Source: Planctomycetaceae bacterium (GTDB taxonomy: Bacteria > Planctomycetota > Planctomycetia > Pirellulales > Pirellulaceae). From it: a stretch of DNA of 64,000 nucleotides. The stretch is from the NCBI GenBank assembly GCA_002862205.1, contig PKCN01000267.1:1-64000 (forward strand). Reading direction: 5' to 3'. Made by a program: the position numbers and the translations under genes. This document shows positions 31,840-42,671 of the stretch, one piece after another. The notes under the pieces were generated by a model. The model had not been told where the DNA came from. It did not search any database and saw only the letters and a program-made list of their open reading frames with translations. How positions within the stretch are numbered: position 1 is the stretch's first letter; each line of letters begins with the position of its first letter.

Positions 31840-32925
31840 ATGCAACGCATCTTATTTTTTACGCTCCTGCTGGCCACGGTTGTTGCGGGGTGTAACGATC
31901 CATCCAACGATGATTTGCGAGTGCTGACTGATGCGGATAGTGGTGATGCAACCGCAACACAGGGTGATACCGATAGTAAGCAACCGAGCGTTGCGTTTGT
32001 GACCAACCAGATCGCCGACTTCTGGAAGATTTCTGAAGCTGGATGCAATGATGCGGAGAAGGATTTTGATGTTGAAGTTCAAGTGCGAATGCCATCGCAA
32101 GCGACTGCAGTTGAACAAAAGCGAATCGTGGAAGACTTGCTGACTTCAGGAGTCGAAGCGATAGCGATCAGTCCAATTGATGCAGACAATCAGGTGGATT
32201 GGCTCAATACCATTGCCCAGCAAGTTCCGTTGATAACGCACGATTCTGATGCTCCTGCTTCGGATCGATTGATGTACATCGGCATGGACAACTATGCGGC
32301 AGGGCTTACCTGCGGCGAGTTGGTAAAAAAAGCGTTGCCTGACGGTGGAAAAGTCATGCTATTCATCGGACGTCTGGAACAGGACAATAGCAAGTTTCGA
32401 AGGCAGGGGGTCATCGATGCGTTGCTGGGGCGAGAACGCGATATGGAATATTATCGAAGTCAACCGGATGCGTGGGATCCGGTTGATGATGAAATTTCCG
32501 ACGACAAGTACACGATTCTGGGAACGATCACCGATCAGGGAAAACCAGAGGTTGCCCAGTCAAAGGCGGAAGATGCCCTGAACACCTATCCCGGTATCAA
32601 TGCGATGGTCGGATTGTTCGAATACAACCCACCTGCTTGTTACAAGGCACTCGAAAAAGCAAATAAGCTTGGTGCTGTGAAGCTGATTGGTTTTGATGAA
32701 AATGATATCACTCTGCAGGCGATCAAGGATGGAACTTGCACTGGAACGGTCGTCCAAAATCCGTACGATTACGGGTATCAATCAGTGCGTGTCCTGACTG
32801 AGTTGTTGCGCGGTTCTAAGAGCGCGATTCCGGAAAGTAAGTATCTGGACATTCCGCCTCGGCCAATCACCAAAGACAATGTTGATGAGTTCTGGGCCGA
32901 TTTGAAAGCCAAGAAAGGTCAGTAA
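31840..32925 (+). CDS. Sugar ABC transporter substrate-binding lipoprotein (RbsB-like)
   Basis: Lipobox [37 protein letters not shown]; periplasmic binding protein type 1 fold motifs. Confidence 0.9.
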   Translation: MQRILFFTLLLATVVAGCNDPSNDDLRVLTDADSGDATATQGDTDSKQPSVAFVTNQIADFWKISEAGCNDAEKDFDVEVQVRMPSQATAVEQKRIVEDLLTSGVEAIAISPIDADNQVDWLNTIAQQVPLITHDSDAPASDRLMYIGMDNYAAGLTCGELVKKALPDGGKVMLFIGRLEQDNSKFRRQGVIDALLGRERDMEYYRSQPDAWDPVDDEISDDKYTILGTITDQGKPEVAQSKAEDALNTYPGINAMVGLFEYNPPACYKALEKANKLGAVKLIGFDENDITLQAIKDGTCTGTVVQNPYDYGYQSVRVLTELLRGSKSAIPESKYLDIPPRPITKDNVDEFWADLKAKKGQ

Positions 32926-32966
32926 AGTCTTGCTTGGATTATCTTCTCAACAATTGCGGCGTACCT

Positions 32967-34493
32967 ATGACTGAGGTTGATACGCCACTTCTGGAAGTTC
33001 GTGAAATCGGAAAGCAGTTTCCGGGCGTCAGGGCGTTGCATGGTGTCAATCTCACGGTGCAGCAGGCAGAAGTGCTTGCCGTGATTGGAGAAAATGGTGC
33101 TGGGAAAAGCACCTTGATGAAGATTCTTGCTGGCGTGCAACTTCCCGACGGTGGGCAAATCCTGATTGATGGAAAACCCGTTACGCTGGACTCGGTCAAG
33201 GCGTCGTTGGATAGTGGAGTGGCTTTGATTCATCAGGAATTGAATCTCGCGGAAAATTTGCAGGTGGGTGAGAATATCTACCTTGGACGTGAACCCAACC
33301 GCTACGGTTTCATTGATCGAAAGCAAATCAATCGTGACGCGTCTCTCGTGCTGCAGCAGATTGGTTTGGAAGTGGCGCCAACCACACCCTTGAGTGAGCT
33401 ATCGATCGGTCAACGCCAGATGGTCGAGATTGCAAAAGCAATGTCGGTGGGTGCGAGAGTGCTGATCATGGATGAACCAACTTCCAGTTTGTCCAGCGCC
33501 GAGGCAGAACGGTTGTTTCAAGTCGTGAATGACTTGCGCGAACGTGGCGTTAGTATTATCTACATTTCACACCGTCTGGGTGAGGTGCAGGCGTTAGCAG
33601 ATCGTGTGGTTGTTTTGCGGGATGGCGAAAATGCCGGCGTGTTGGATCGAGATGAGATCAGCCATGACAACATGGTCCGTATGATGGTAGGGCGGGACGT
33701 TTCCCAGTTTTATTCCAGAGAAACTCTCCCCATTGGGGATGTGGTTTTATCTGTGGAGGGAATTCGCACGCCCGCTTGGCCTGAACATGAACTCACGTTC
33801 TCGATTCGGAGCGGTGAGATCGTTGGGATATCAGGTCTTGTGGGAGCGGGACGTACAGAAATGTTGCGCACGCTGTTCGGGGTCGATCGTCCAGTATCAG
33901 GTCGGGTCGTCGTAGAGGGAAAACAGGTTGACTTGGCTTCACCACTGGCGGCGATTCATGCCGGGATTGCACTGGTGCCTGAGGATCGAAAGCTGAACGG
34001 TCTGGTCATCGACATGAGTGTTCGGCATAACATCGGACTTGCTGCTTTGTCACGCAATCGTTTGGCTGGTGGGTTCTTGAACCGGGCGGTTGAGCGTCGG
34101 GATACCACGCAAATGATACGTGATCTGCGCATTAAAACCCCCAATGATGCACAAATTACCCGCTTCCTTTCGGGCGGCAACCAACAGAAGGTGGTGCTGG
34201 GCAAGTGGCTTTCCATGATGCCAAAGATTTTGCTGCTTGATGAGCCAACACGCGGTATCGACGTGGGTGCAAAGCAGGAGATTTATCAATTGATGGAGCA
34301 GCTTGCCCGAGACGGTCTTGCCGTTCTGTTTGTCTCGAGTGAGATGGAAGAGATAATGGGGATGAGCGACCGGACCATTGTGATGCATGAAGGATGCATC
34401 ACTGGTGAGCTTGAACGATCAGAATTGTCGGAAGAAGCCATCATGCAATTGGCGACTGGCAAAGCAAATGAAGGGGCAACGGTAATAAATTGA
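32967..34493 (+). CDS. Sugar ABC transporter ATP-binding protein, duplicated ATPase (RbsA-like)
   Basis: [17 protein letters not shown], two ABC signatures ([28 protein letters not shown]), [15 protein letters not shown]. Confidence 0.94.
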   Translation: MTEVDTPLLEVREIGKQFPGVRALHGVNLTVQQAEVLAVIGENGAGKSTLMKILAGVQLPDGGQILIDGKPVTLDSVKASLDSGVALIHQELNLAENLQVGENIYLGREPNRYGFIDRKQINRDASLVLQQIGLEVAPTTPLSELSIGQRQMVEIAKAMSVGARVLIMDEPTSSLSSAEAERLFQVVNDLRERGVSIIYISHRLGEVQALADRVVVLRDGENAGVLDRDEISHDNMVRMMVGRDVSQFYSRETLPIGDVVLSVEGIRTPAWPEHELTFSIRSGEIVGISGLVGAGRTEMLRTLFGVDRPVSGRVVVEGKQVDLASPLAAIHAGIALVPEDRKLNGLVIDMSVRHNIGLAALSRNRLAGGFLNRAVERRDTTQMIRDLRIKTPNDAQITRFLSGGNQQKVVLGKWLSMMPKILLLDEPTRGIDVGAKQEIYQLMEQLARDGLAVLFVSSEMEEIMGMSDRTIVMHEGCITGELERSELSEEAIMQLATGKANEGATVIN

Positions 34494-36025
34494 TGAATGC
34501 AAAATCGCTTGGTATTTTCGGTCTGTTGGTGATGCTTTTTGTTTTTATGGTGCTGATGACCTCAGACCCATGGACGGACATCTTCAGTAGCACCTTTTTG
34601 CAGGCGAATAACCTCGAGAACTTGCTGCGGCGGGTTTCCATGTACGGTCTGCTTGGGATCGGTGTGGCATTCGTCATCATTACGGGCGGGATTGATCTGT
34701 CGGTTGGTTCCATTGTTTGTCTGGCTGGTTGCCTGCTTGGAATCTTTCTGCAGGTCGACTATCAGCCTGCATCTGTTTTCGATGTTCGCAGTGCTGATCA
34801 GGAAAAAAAGAGTGTGGTCATCTATGGCAATGCGGAGGACAAGTACGAAGTTGGCGACAAGCTCCGTATGTACCGCGGCAGGCAGCCAGCGGTGTTGACG
34901 GTGTTGGGGTTGGAGCCTGTGCAGTTAGCCGATTCTGATAATCAGCCGGTCGGAGTCGGGACAATCTTGGATGTTCAGGGACTGTCGCGGGATGAGGATT
35001 CCGGGCAGGTCGCCAAGGCGTTTGAAGTCATCGATTTTGGTCTTGCCCAAACTGACCAACCTGCCTGGGTCAAGCTGGTTGATGTGCCCTTCGAGCTGAC
35101 GCCGCGCGATCGTGTCTCCTTTTTTCACCCCACGTTAGGGCTGAAAGATTTGGTCGTCAGTTCAGCAACCCAAGAAGGTGGGATTTCGAGGATCGAGTTT
35201 GTGCAATCACTTGGTGAGCGATTTTCGAAAGAGTGGATGGCGATGCCGACCGAGCGAAAGCAGCGGATGGCGATCCCGCTTGCGATCATGTCGGTTTTGG
35301 GAATTGCCGGATTTCTTGGTTTGTTGCATGGGCTACTTGTGACGCGTGTCCACCTGCAACCATTTGTTGTCACACTCTGTGGCTTATTGATCTATCGGGG
35401 AATTTCCCGCTGGTTAGTCGATGACAATCCGGTGGGCTTTGGAATCGAGTACAAGGAAACTCTTAGCCCATTGGGTTCCGGAAAAATGTCGTTACTTGAG
35501 TGGGGAGATGGAGCGCAGACATTTGGAATCCCCTACCCACTTTTTGTGTTTCTGTGTGCTGCAATTGTTGCTGCAATCTTCCTCAATTTGACGATTTGGG
35601 GACGCTATTTGATGGCGCTTGGTAGCAATGAGGAAGCAGCCCGTTACAGCGGGATTCGAACCGGGCGTGTGACGATCTTGGCGTATGTGATTTGTACGGT
35701 GTCCGCTGCCACCGGAGGTATCCTCTTCGCTCTTGATTCAGGATCGATTTCACCTTCAAGTTTTGGCAATTTTTATGAACTCTATGCGATTGCTGCTGCT
35801 GTTCTTGGTGGTTGCAGTCTTCGAGGTGGTGAAGGATCAATTTTTGGGGTCATCGCGGGGACAGCTGTGATGATGTTGCTGAACAACTTGATCTTGTTGC
35901 TAAAAATTCCGGACCGACTGGAGTTCACGATCATCGGCTTGGTGATTTTGATTGGGGTCACCCTGGACGAAACCGTGCGTCGCATAGCGGCACGCCGGCG
36001 AGCGATGAAGTCGGGCCAGAATTAG
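34490..36025 (+). CDS. Sugar ABC transporter permease (RbsC-like) with a large soluble insertion
   Basis: [70 protein letters not shown] overlap with the upstream ATPase gene. Confidence 0.9.
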   Translation: MMNAKSLGIFGLLVMLFVFMVLMTSDPWTDIFSSTFLQANNLENLLRRVSMYGLLGIGVAFVIITGGIDLSVGSIVCLAGCLLGIFLQVDYQPASVFDVRSADQEKKSVVIYGNAEDKYEVGDKLRMYRGRQPAVLTVLGLEPVQLADSDNQPVGVGTILDVQGLSRDEDSGQVAKAFEVIDFGLAQTDQPAWVKLVDVPFELTPRDRVSFFHPTLGLKDLVVSSATQEGGISRIEFVQSLGERFSKEWMAMPTERKQRMAIPLAIMSVLGIAGFLGLLHGLLVTRVHLQPFVVTLCGLLIYRGISRWLVDDNPVGFGIEYKETLSPLGSGKMSLLEWGDGAQTFGIPYPLFVFLCAAIVAAIFLNLTIWGRYLMALGSNEEAARYSGIRTGRVTILAYVICTVSAATGGILFALDSGSISPSSFGNFYELYAIAAAVLGGCSLRGGEGSIFGVIAGTAVMMLLNNLILLLKIPDRLEFTIIGLVILIGVTLDETVRRIAARRRAMKSGQN

Positions 36026-36387
36026 AATTCAAATCGAATGGTGCCAACTGTCGCGTTGTGTTTTTTGCCAACGATTCAACGAACTCCACCGGGTTTCTGT
36101 TCAGGATCCTCTACTGCGTGCATGGGATTGGAGCTTCTGCTTTGGGTTCGAATCGTTCTTAATGGCATGTCTTGAAACGCCTGGTAAACTGTGGCGTTCC
36201 CGCTGGGTTTGCTTGAATTGCCGAATGTGAGCATTGTGTCTTCTTTCTGAATTTCCTTTTACGTGACACGGTTCCTACGATCCTTAAATCTGGAATGAAG
36301 GGTAGGTGTTTGAGGTAACCGGACTTAAGTCGAGCTTCATTTGTTGGTGGAGCAGACCTCCTCTTGTCGAATTTTAGAGATAGCCAG

Positions 36388-36414
36388 TTCCACGTTCGAT
36401 TCTCGAACGTGGAA
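36388..36414. promoter_or_regulatory. Perfect 12-bp inverted repeat with a 3-nt loop
   Basis: TTCCACGTTCGA TTC TCGAACGTGGAA, 27 bp upstream of the kinase ORF; no T-run. Confidence 0.55.
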
Positions 36415-36440
36415 GTCCAGACTTTCGACGGATTCGAACT

Positions 36441-37910
36441 GTGTCCAAATCTCAGCTAAAAAATTCCAGCGGACATCTTTCCAAACCCATTCGTCGATCA
36501 ACCAATCTGGCGTCGCTTGATGTGGCATCACACTTGATGAGCGAGACTGCGCATGATTTGCGTTCCCCGTTGACTACCGTGCGAGAGTCCATGCGTCTGA
36601 TCAAGGATGGCGGTAATGCCAGTCTTACTTCAGAGGAAATTCTTTATCTTGACGCGGCGATGGATCAGTGCGATTGCATGTTCCAGATGATTAACGAAAT
36701 GGTCCAGTTGCAGCGTTTGCGTACAGGGATTCCCCGCGTGGATCGGCAATGGGTGTCAATCTCCAAAATACGGCAATCCATCGAGGAAACACTTCGTCCC
36801 TGGGCCTTGCCGCGAAAAATAGATGTCCTCTGGGACATCATGGTCGATGCTGAAACGAAGGTTTATGCGGACCTTGCCCTGATCCGGCGACTCGTCGTGA
36901 ATCTGGCGACAAATGCGATCCGTGTGACTCCCGAAAGTGGTGTTGTGCTGGTGCAGTTGCAATGTCCACGTGGCGGTAACGCGGTGCGTTGGGCGGTGCT
37001 TGACCGTGGAGGTGGGATCAAGCGGAGGGTGCTCCAGCAGATGTCGAGCAATCGTTCCGCCAATGGTGCCGATGGGGTAGCTGAATCATCATGCGGCAGT
37101 GAGGGGCTTGGATTGCTAATCTCACGCCAATTGGCAGCGTTGCATTTTTCTGATTTGCAGATTTGTTCCCGATTTGGACAAGGCACAGAGGTTTCATTCA
37201 CGACTGTGTCCGGAGGTCCGAGAGGTGTCGCTGAGACTTGGTCAAATTGGCGGTTGAAAAATCGCCACGTTCTGCAGAAGCCAAGGTATCGTGATGGCAA
37301 ACTGCAAAGAGTGGATCACGGGAATCATGCTGCTGGCGACCATTTACAGGAGAAAGAGGTCGAATTGCCATTCATGTCCGCCACGCTGTCTCACAACGCA
37401 ACCCGTCCGAGGTCTGACAAGCAGGTGGTTACCGGAGTCGTTTCGTTGGGTGCTGCCGTACCCCGAACTACTGCCGACAGGTTCGACCGTCTTCTGCAGC
37501 GCCAGCAACGCATGTTCGATCTCGTGTATCGAGCCGAATCACGTAAGTGGGTTTGGGCTTTTGATATTGATCCTGAGTCCATTCAGGCCCGGATCGAATC
37601 CATCAGTGATGAGGCAACCAGACAACTGCCCGATGCCAGAATGAATTGGTCTGCGACGCAAATCATTCCAATTGGTGATCGAGTAACCCACTCGCGTCTC
37701 AGTGATTTGTTGGTCCGGTCAACTTTAGCTGCATTAAGCCTTGCGAATGTGAATGACCAAGACGAAGTTCGTCTCGGTACGCTTCCCATCGGTGTGTCCA
37801 AAGTCGCTTCGGGCAGATTGGATGATGAGATGCGACGTTTAACGCAGCGGTTCAGTTCGGAATCCCGCATTCTGGCAAAGCAGGTGGAAAAACTCTGCTC
37901 GGGCATTTGA
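36441..37910 (+). CDS. Cytoplasmic orphan sensor histidine kinase with an uncharacterised C-terminal extension (GTG start, or ATG 36537)
   Basis: H-box SETAHDLRSPLTTVRESM; ATPase LVVNLATNAIRVTPESG, LDRGGGI, GLGLLISRQLA. Confidence 0.8.
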   Translation: MSKSQLKNSSGHLSKPIRRSTNLASLDVASHLMSETAHDLRSPLTTVRESMRLIKDGGNASLTSEEILYLDAAMDQCDCMFQMINEMVQLQRLRTGIPRVDRQWVSISKIRQSIEETLRPWALPRKIDVLWDIMVDAETKVYADLALIRRLVVNLATNAIRVTPESGVVLVQLQCPRGGNAVRWAVLDRGGGIKRRVLQQMSSNRSANGADGVAESSCGSEGLGLLISRQLAALHFSDLQICSRFGQGTEVSFTTVSGGPRGVAETWSNWRLKNRHVLQKPRYRDGKLQRVDHGNHAAGDHLQEKEVELPFMSATLSHNATRPRSDKQVVTGVVSLGAAVPRTTADRFDRLLQRQQRMFDLVYRAESRKWVWAFDIDPESIQARIESISDEATRQLPDARMNWSATQIIPIGDRVTHSRLSDLLVRSTLAALSLANVNDQDEVRLGTLPIGVSKVASGRLDDEMRRLTQRFSSESRILAKQVEKLCSGI

Positions 37911-38092
37911 ATTGCTCATGCTGAAATCGCACTCAGCCGCCAGCAATTCTCGACATCGAGTTCTTCAGCCCACGTCTTCCCGGTTGATGTCACGTTAGGC
38001 CGATGCTGCTACAGCAGCTTTTCGCCAATCCACGCGTTTTCGACGCTCTCGCTCGGGATCTTGTGGTGTTGATCTCAAACGCTCATCGCCAC

Positions 38093-38124
38093 AAAAAAAG
38101 CGTTGTGAGCAGGGCTCACAACGC
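38093..38124 (-). terminator. Rho-independent terminator for the minus-strand gene 38154-39644
   Basis: Minus strand GCGTTGTGAGC CCT GCTCACAACGC followed by a T-run (plus-strand AAAAAAA at 38093-38099); perfect 11-bp stem. Confidence 0.88.
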
Positions 38125-38153
38125 GCTGGATGAAGTGATCAAGCTACGGCGAA

Positions 38154-39644
38154 TCAAGGGGCAAGGACTTTGTTGCCCTCTTGCATTCGCTTCGCAGGCT
38201 TGTTGTAAATTTCCGCACCAGTGTTTCGCAGCCGATTTCCGCTGGCGTACGGTTCAGGTGGAAAGTCTTCGCCGCGGGTTGCTGACCCCAAGGGAGTCGT
38301 CACCGTATCGTTAAGTGTTTTCAGGTAGTTCTGCAACTTCCAAGCTGGAATGACAGTGAGTCCCAGTTCTTTCGCTTTGGTTTTGACTTTGCTCATGGCG
38401 GCGATTGCCGCGAGGGTATCGTCATTTGCCGCTCCCCCTGCATCGGATTCTTCTCCGATCACCAAGAATCGGATGGTGGCATCAAGCTTGCCGGAACTGG
38501 TGGCTCCTGAAGCCGTTAATTCAGCCGCAATGACAGCGCCAGCTGCCCGGATCTGCCCTTTCAATGCCTCGTTGTCCGGACGTCCATCACCGTTGACATC
38601 AATGTTACCGGCCAAGGCGATTTTGACGACTCTACCCGGCGCCCAGAATGGCGAAAAGATTTTGTCGCCTGGGATGATGGGGTCTTTGATTTCCGGGAAA
38701 GCCACGACTCGAGCTTGTGCCAGATGTGGCCCTTGGATCTGCGTGACTTGAATGGTCGCTTTGACTTTAGCATCTCTCAAACGTGTCTCGTCACCGTCGA
38801 TGACACCAAAGGTGACACCCGGCCTTAATTCATCTGCCGATCCGAGATTGATGGTGGTGATGTTACCGCCGCGAGCGACGTATCGAACTTCACCCTGCGT
38901 GGTTTCAAACTGGTCGCTCCTTAACCGGTTCAGCTCGGACTTCTGCGTGCTGATCGTACCTTTGAGTGCTTCCTTCTCGTTCGACAAGTTGGTGTACCGC
39001 GTACTTGCAGTCGATTTGAAGTTGTTGAATTCTTTCTCAATCTTGTTTCGCGAGTCGACAACTTTTTCCTTTTCCAAATTCATGCTTTCCCGGTCCGCCG
39101 CGTATTCCCGGTCAAGCGTTGCTTTCTCCGACTCGGCTTTTTTTCGAGCTGATACAGCGGCAGTGGTCAGAGCTTCAGCATCGGCGACCTTTGAATCCTT
39201 TTCTGCTCGGATCGTCTCCTCCCGCGCTTTTGAGTCAGCGAGAGTTGCGTTCCGACCGCGAAGGGCCTTGGCCAGGTACTGAGGCAGGTATGGGTAGTTG
39301 CGTTGCGAAGCTTCGACACCGTCGTCGAAATAGGACATGTCTCGTGCATACTGAGTTTCAATCGTTTTCATGTCAGGGTCATCCGACACGTTCTCTTTCA
39401 TCATATCGATTTGTTCTTGCGTGAATGAGCCAACGCCAAGCATGGCTTTCAAGCGAGTGGCCTGTTGGTCCAGTCTCGCTACCTCTGTCTTCACGTTTTC
39501 GAGCGAAGCTGACGTGCTTTCCTCTTTCGCTGTGACCGTATCATTGTGTCGCCAAAGAAAAAAGTTCAAGCACAACGACAGGACAAGGAAAATCAGGCAG
39601 GCAATCAAAGAGCCGCGGATGACGGAATCGTCGCGAGCTACCAT
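38154..39644 (-). CDS. Membrane-anchored coiled-coil protein, hypothetical
   Basis: N-terminal TM GSLIACLIFLVLSLCLNFFLW then a long heptad-rich region; clear downstream terminator. Confidence 0.78.
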   Translation of the reverse strand: MVARDDSVIRGSLIACLIFLVLSLCLNFFLWRHNDTVTAKEESTSASLENVKTEVARLDQQATRLKAMLGVGSFTQEQIDMMKENVSDDPDMKTIETQYARDMSYFDDGVEASQRNYPYLPQYLAKALRGRNATLADSKAREETIRAEKDSKVADAEALTTAAVSARKKAESEKATLDREYAADRESMNLEKEKVVDSRNKIEKEFNNFKSTASTRYTNLSNEKEALKGTISTQKSELNRLRSDQFETTQGEVRYVARGGNITTINLGSADELRPGVTFGVIDGDETRLRDAKVKATIQVTQIQGPHLAQARVVAFPEIKDPIIPGDKIFSPFWAPGRVVKIALAGNIDVNGDGRPDNEALKGQIRAAGAVIAAELTASGATSSGKLDATIRFLVIGEESDAGGAANDDTLAAIAAMSKVKTKAKELGLTVIPAWKLQNYLKTLNDTVTTPLGSATRGEDFPPEPYASGNRLRNTGAEIYNKPAKRMQEGNKVLAP

Positions 39645-40019
39645 TTTTGTTCTTTGAGGTGAAGGGAACGGAGATGGGGTGGAACGCCAGCGATCTGGGC
39701 GGCAAAGGGCCGCGCGTTGGCCCTCCCTAACATTATTTACTTTCTACGTATATTCTACTGCGGTTCGCGGAGAAATCCGGCTCAAGTCACAGGTTTCTGG
39801 GACTTTTGACGGTTGTTCGCTTCGTGCCGAGTTCACTTCCTAGCCAAATTCGGCTGAAATGTGTCCGTTTGTACGCTCTCCATGCGATTGGGTTCTAAGT
39901 CCGAGGTTGGAATGAAATCGGAACTATCCCTAGCCAGCGTGGTTATTATAGTTGTTGAGACGATTCAGATATCGTCTTTTAGGCACCTACTTACTTCACG
40001 AAAAAGTCCGGCAAAGGCA

Positions 40020-40454
40020 ATGCACTACCGCAATCACATTCGATCGCACCGATCATCCCACTCAGCCCGAAGCGGCTTCACCTTGCTCGAGTTGCTTCTG
40101 GTTCTCGCAATCCTTATCGTCATCATCGGGATTGGCGTTACCAACTTCGGCGGTGTTCAGGCTGGAGCGAACCGCGACGCCACCGAAATCACTTTAAACA
40201 GCCTCAAAGACAACATAAAAATGTACAAAATCCGTATGAACGGACTCCCTGAAAATCTCGAAATGCTCAGAGATGGGCCCACGGATGCGAACAAGAAGGC
40301 CAAATGGGTTTCTGCAATCGTTGAAGAGATTCCCACAGATTCGTGGGAAAACGACCTAGAATACAATGTCAGCGGTGGGAGTTTCGAATTGCGGAGCTCG
40401 GGGCTTGATCAACAAATGAATACTGCTGACGACATTATCGTCGAAGGAAACTAG
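40020..40454 (+). CDS. Type II secretion/pilin-like major pseudopilin (GspG-like)
   Basis: Prepilin site SG|FTLLELLLVLAILIVIIGIGV; DSWENDLEYNVSGGSFELRSSGLD..NTADDI typical GspG C-terminus. Confidence 0.92.
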   Translation: MHYRNHIRSHRSSHSARSGFTLLELLLVLAILIVIIGIGVTNFGGVQAGANRDATEITLNSLKDNIKMYKIRMNGLPENLEMLRDGPTDANKKAKWVSAIVEEIPTDSWENDLEYNVSGGSFELRSSGLDQQMNTADDIIVEGN

Positions 40455-40540
40455 CCCGAGGTTTTCCACGTGCACTGCGGGCAGGATTGCTCCAGACGGT
40501 GGTTGACCGAAGGCCCGGTTTTTCAAGTTCAGTCAGCCCC

Positions 40541-41161
40541 ATGCGGGAATTTTCATTGTCACGTCGATCTGCATTCACGCTACTCGAGCTCTTGCTGGTG
40601 ATCGCCATTCTTGCCGCTTTGGCTTGTATGACGATGCCAAAGTGGGGCATGCTGTTGAATGATCGTCGGCTTATGCGGGCTGGAGATCAGGTCCGCAGCA
40701 GTGTTGCCAGATTGCGCGTCGAAGCGATGCGTTCGGGCAGGGTTATCATGCTCGAAGGGATGCTCGAAGGAGACAGTTTACGGGCCAAACCTTTCTATTC
40801 TGCGACGGACGCGACCGAGGCCATCGATCAGACCGGTACAGGGTCAGAATTGCTCTCCGGGGCTGATCAGGTGTCGGCGGTTGTGGTCGAGCAAGACGAA
40901 TCGGCCATCGAGACAATCGAACTGCCCGATGAGATCACGGTTACCGGGGTCAGCGTCGTGTCTGCGGCTCGCGGCATGGAAATTGAAGAACTCACCGTGT
41001 CGGATCAAGGCGAAGGCTGGAGTCGTCCAGTACTCTTCTACCCCGATGGCTCGACCAGCACCGCTTTGATCAGCATGGCACACCCAACAATGGGACGCAT
41101 TGTGGTCAAGATTCGGGGAATCACAGGTGATGCGACTGTCAGCGAGGTGCTTGCACCATGA
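40541..41161 (+). CDS. GspH-like minor pseudopilin
   Basis: RSA|FTLLELLLVIAILAALACMTMPKW prepilin N-terminus. Confidence 0.82.
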   Translation: MREFSLSRRSAFTLLELLLVIAILAALACMTMPKWGMLLNDRRLMRAGDQVRSSVARLRVEAMRSGRVIMLEGMLEGDSLRAKPFYSATDATEAIDQTGTGSELLSGADQVSAVVVEQDESAIETIELPDEITVTGVSVVSAARGMEIEELTVSDQGEGWSRPVLFYPDGSTSTALISMAHPTMGRIVVKIRGITGDATVSEVLAP

Positions 41162-41676
41162 CCTGTTGCGCGATTGAGAATCAAAGATCGAAACCAGATC
41201 GTGTTGATCATCGGATGCGACGTGGATTTTCGTTATTGGAAATCCTTCTCTCGTTGGCAATCCTTGGTGGTTCTTTGGCGATTTTGAGTCGCATTGTTGA
41301 TACTGGAATCACAGCTGCCAGAGAAGCTCGGGATTTGTCGATTGCACGCATGATCTGCCAAGCGAAGCTCTCCGAGGTATTGCTCAACAGTACGGCTGGA
41401 TTCACACCACAGGCTCAACCGCTAACACCAGTGGATTCTTTCGACTCCCAGTCCACTACTCCATTTGAGTTTTCGGTTGAAGTCCAGCCGGGGCAACTTG
41501 GAGGCATTCTGCTGATCCGCGTTGTTGTTGAAGCACAGAACCCTGACGGCGGTGTTCCACTTGCTCGGTACTCTCTTGTTCGCTGGATGATTGATCCCGC
41601 CTTGGGACTGGAGGAGTTGGAAGAGGAAGAAGAAGCTGCCCGAGAGGAAGCCGCCGGCGTGGAGGGCTCAGCATGA
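41158..41676 (+). CDS. GspI-like minor pseudopilin with acidic tail
   Basis: RRG|FSLLEILLSLAILGGSLAILSRIVD; 4-bp ATGA overlap with the preceding gene; EELEEEEEAAREEAAG tail. Confidence 0.82.
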   Translation: MTCCAIENQRSKPDRVDHRMRRGFSLLEILLSLAILGGSLAILSRIVDTGITAAREARDLSIARMICQAKLSEVLLNSTAGFTPQAQPLTPVDSFDSQSTTPFEFSVEVQPGQLGGILLIRVVVEAQNPDGGVPLARYSLVRWMIDPALGLEELEEEEEAAREEAAGVEGSA

Positions 41677-42671
41677 TGAGCATCAAGCGACAGGCGATGA
41701 GGGCATTTACGCTGCTGGAAGTATTGTTGACTCTGGCGATGTCGGTCGTGTTAATGGGACTGATAGGGACAGCATTTCAGTTCTACGCGGTCGACATGAA
41801 CGTGCGGAATATGGATATCCGGCAGACCCAGTTGGCGGCTGCTGTGATGCAAATGATCGAGGATGATTTGCGTGCCACGCTACACAGTGAACCGGCCGAT
41901 ATGTCGGGGCTCGAGGAACTTCTTTCTTCCAGCCTGGGGGGCGAGGAAGAAGGTGGCCAACGTAGTAGCGGGGGAGAGAGCGAAGAAGATCTTTCAGCCG
42001 CTGGGATCAGTATGGCAGAGGAGCCGATTGAAGAAATCGAAACAACGAATCTTGATCTCACCAGTGGTGTTGCTGTTTTGCAGACGCCAGGACTGATTGG
42101 CAATCAGTATCAAATCCAGCTCGACTTGAGTCGGCTGCCGCGATTGGAAGAGTACGTTCAGATGATGGACGCGAACACAGCAACGTTACAAGACGTGCCA
42201 AGTGATTTAAAGACGGTCGCGTATTACGTGCAGTCCGAAGATTCTACTGCTGGCGTGATGGATTCTCTCGCGGAACTTGATCCAGACGCGACCGATTTGA
42301 TGTCAGGTGGTCTGGTGCGTAGGTCGCTTGATCGCGCGGCGACCGTCGAAGCTGCGACCATGGGGAATATCAGTACCCTCAATCAGACGGGTGACCTGCT
42401 GGCACCCGAAGTCAAGTCAATCGAGTTTTCGTACTGGGATGGGCTGATGTGGCAATTGGAATGGAGCAGTGATGAATTTGGTGAGCTGCCACTCGCTGTG
42501 CAGGTGCGGATTTACATGATTGATCCCGCTTTGGCAGCGACTGAGGACTCCAATACGCTTTCCTCGTTGGGACCGGACTCCATGCGTGCGTTCTCGCACA
42601 TTGTTCGGTTACCTATGGCTGTGGCGATAGAGACCGAGGAAGAAGAGGATTTGTCGGAGGCCGGACTATGA
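41673..42671 (+). CDS. GspJ-like minor pseudopilin
   Basis: MRA|FTLLEVLLTLAMSVVLMGLIG; ATGA overlap. Confidence 0.82.
   Translation: MMSIKRQAMRAFTLLEVLLTLAMSVVLMGLIGTAFQFYAVDMNVRNMDIRQTQLAAAVMQMIEDDLRATLHSEPADMSGLEELLSSSLGGEEEGGQRSSGGESEEDLSAAGISMAEEPIEEIETTNLDLTSGVAVLQTPGLIGNQYQIQLDLSRLPRLEEYVQMMDANTATLQDVPSDLKTVAYYVQSEDSTAGVMDSLAELDPDATDLMSGGLVRRSLDRAATVEAATMGNISTLNQTGDLLAPEVKSIEFSYWDGLMWQLEWSSDEFGELPLAVQVRIYMIDPALAATEDSNTLSSLGPDSMRAFSHIVRLPMAVAIETEEEEDLSEAGL

Noticed and set aside
36018-36029. AGAATTAGAATT duplication including the permease stop codon
   Set aside because: Only 6 bp per unit, readily expected by chance, so not counted with the other stop-codon duplications.
36140-36165. 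TPsiC-arm-like GGTTCGAATC suggesting a tRNA
   Set aside because: No matching acceptor, D or anticodon stems could be folded around it.
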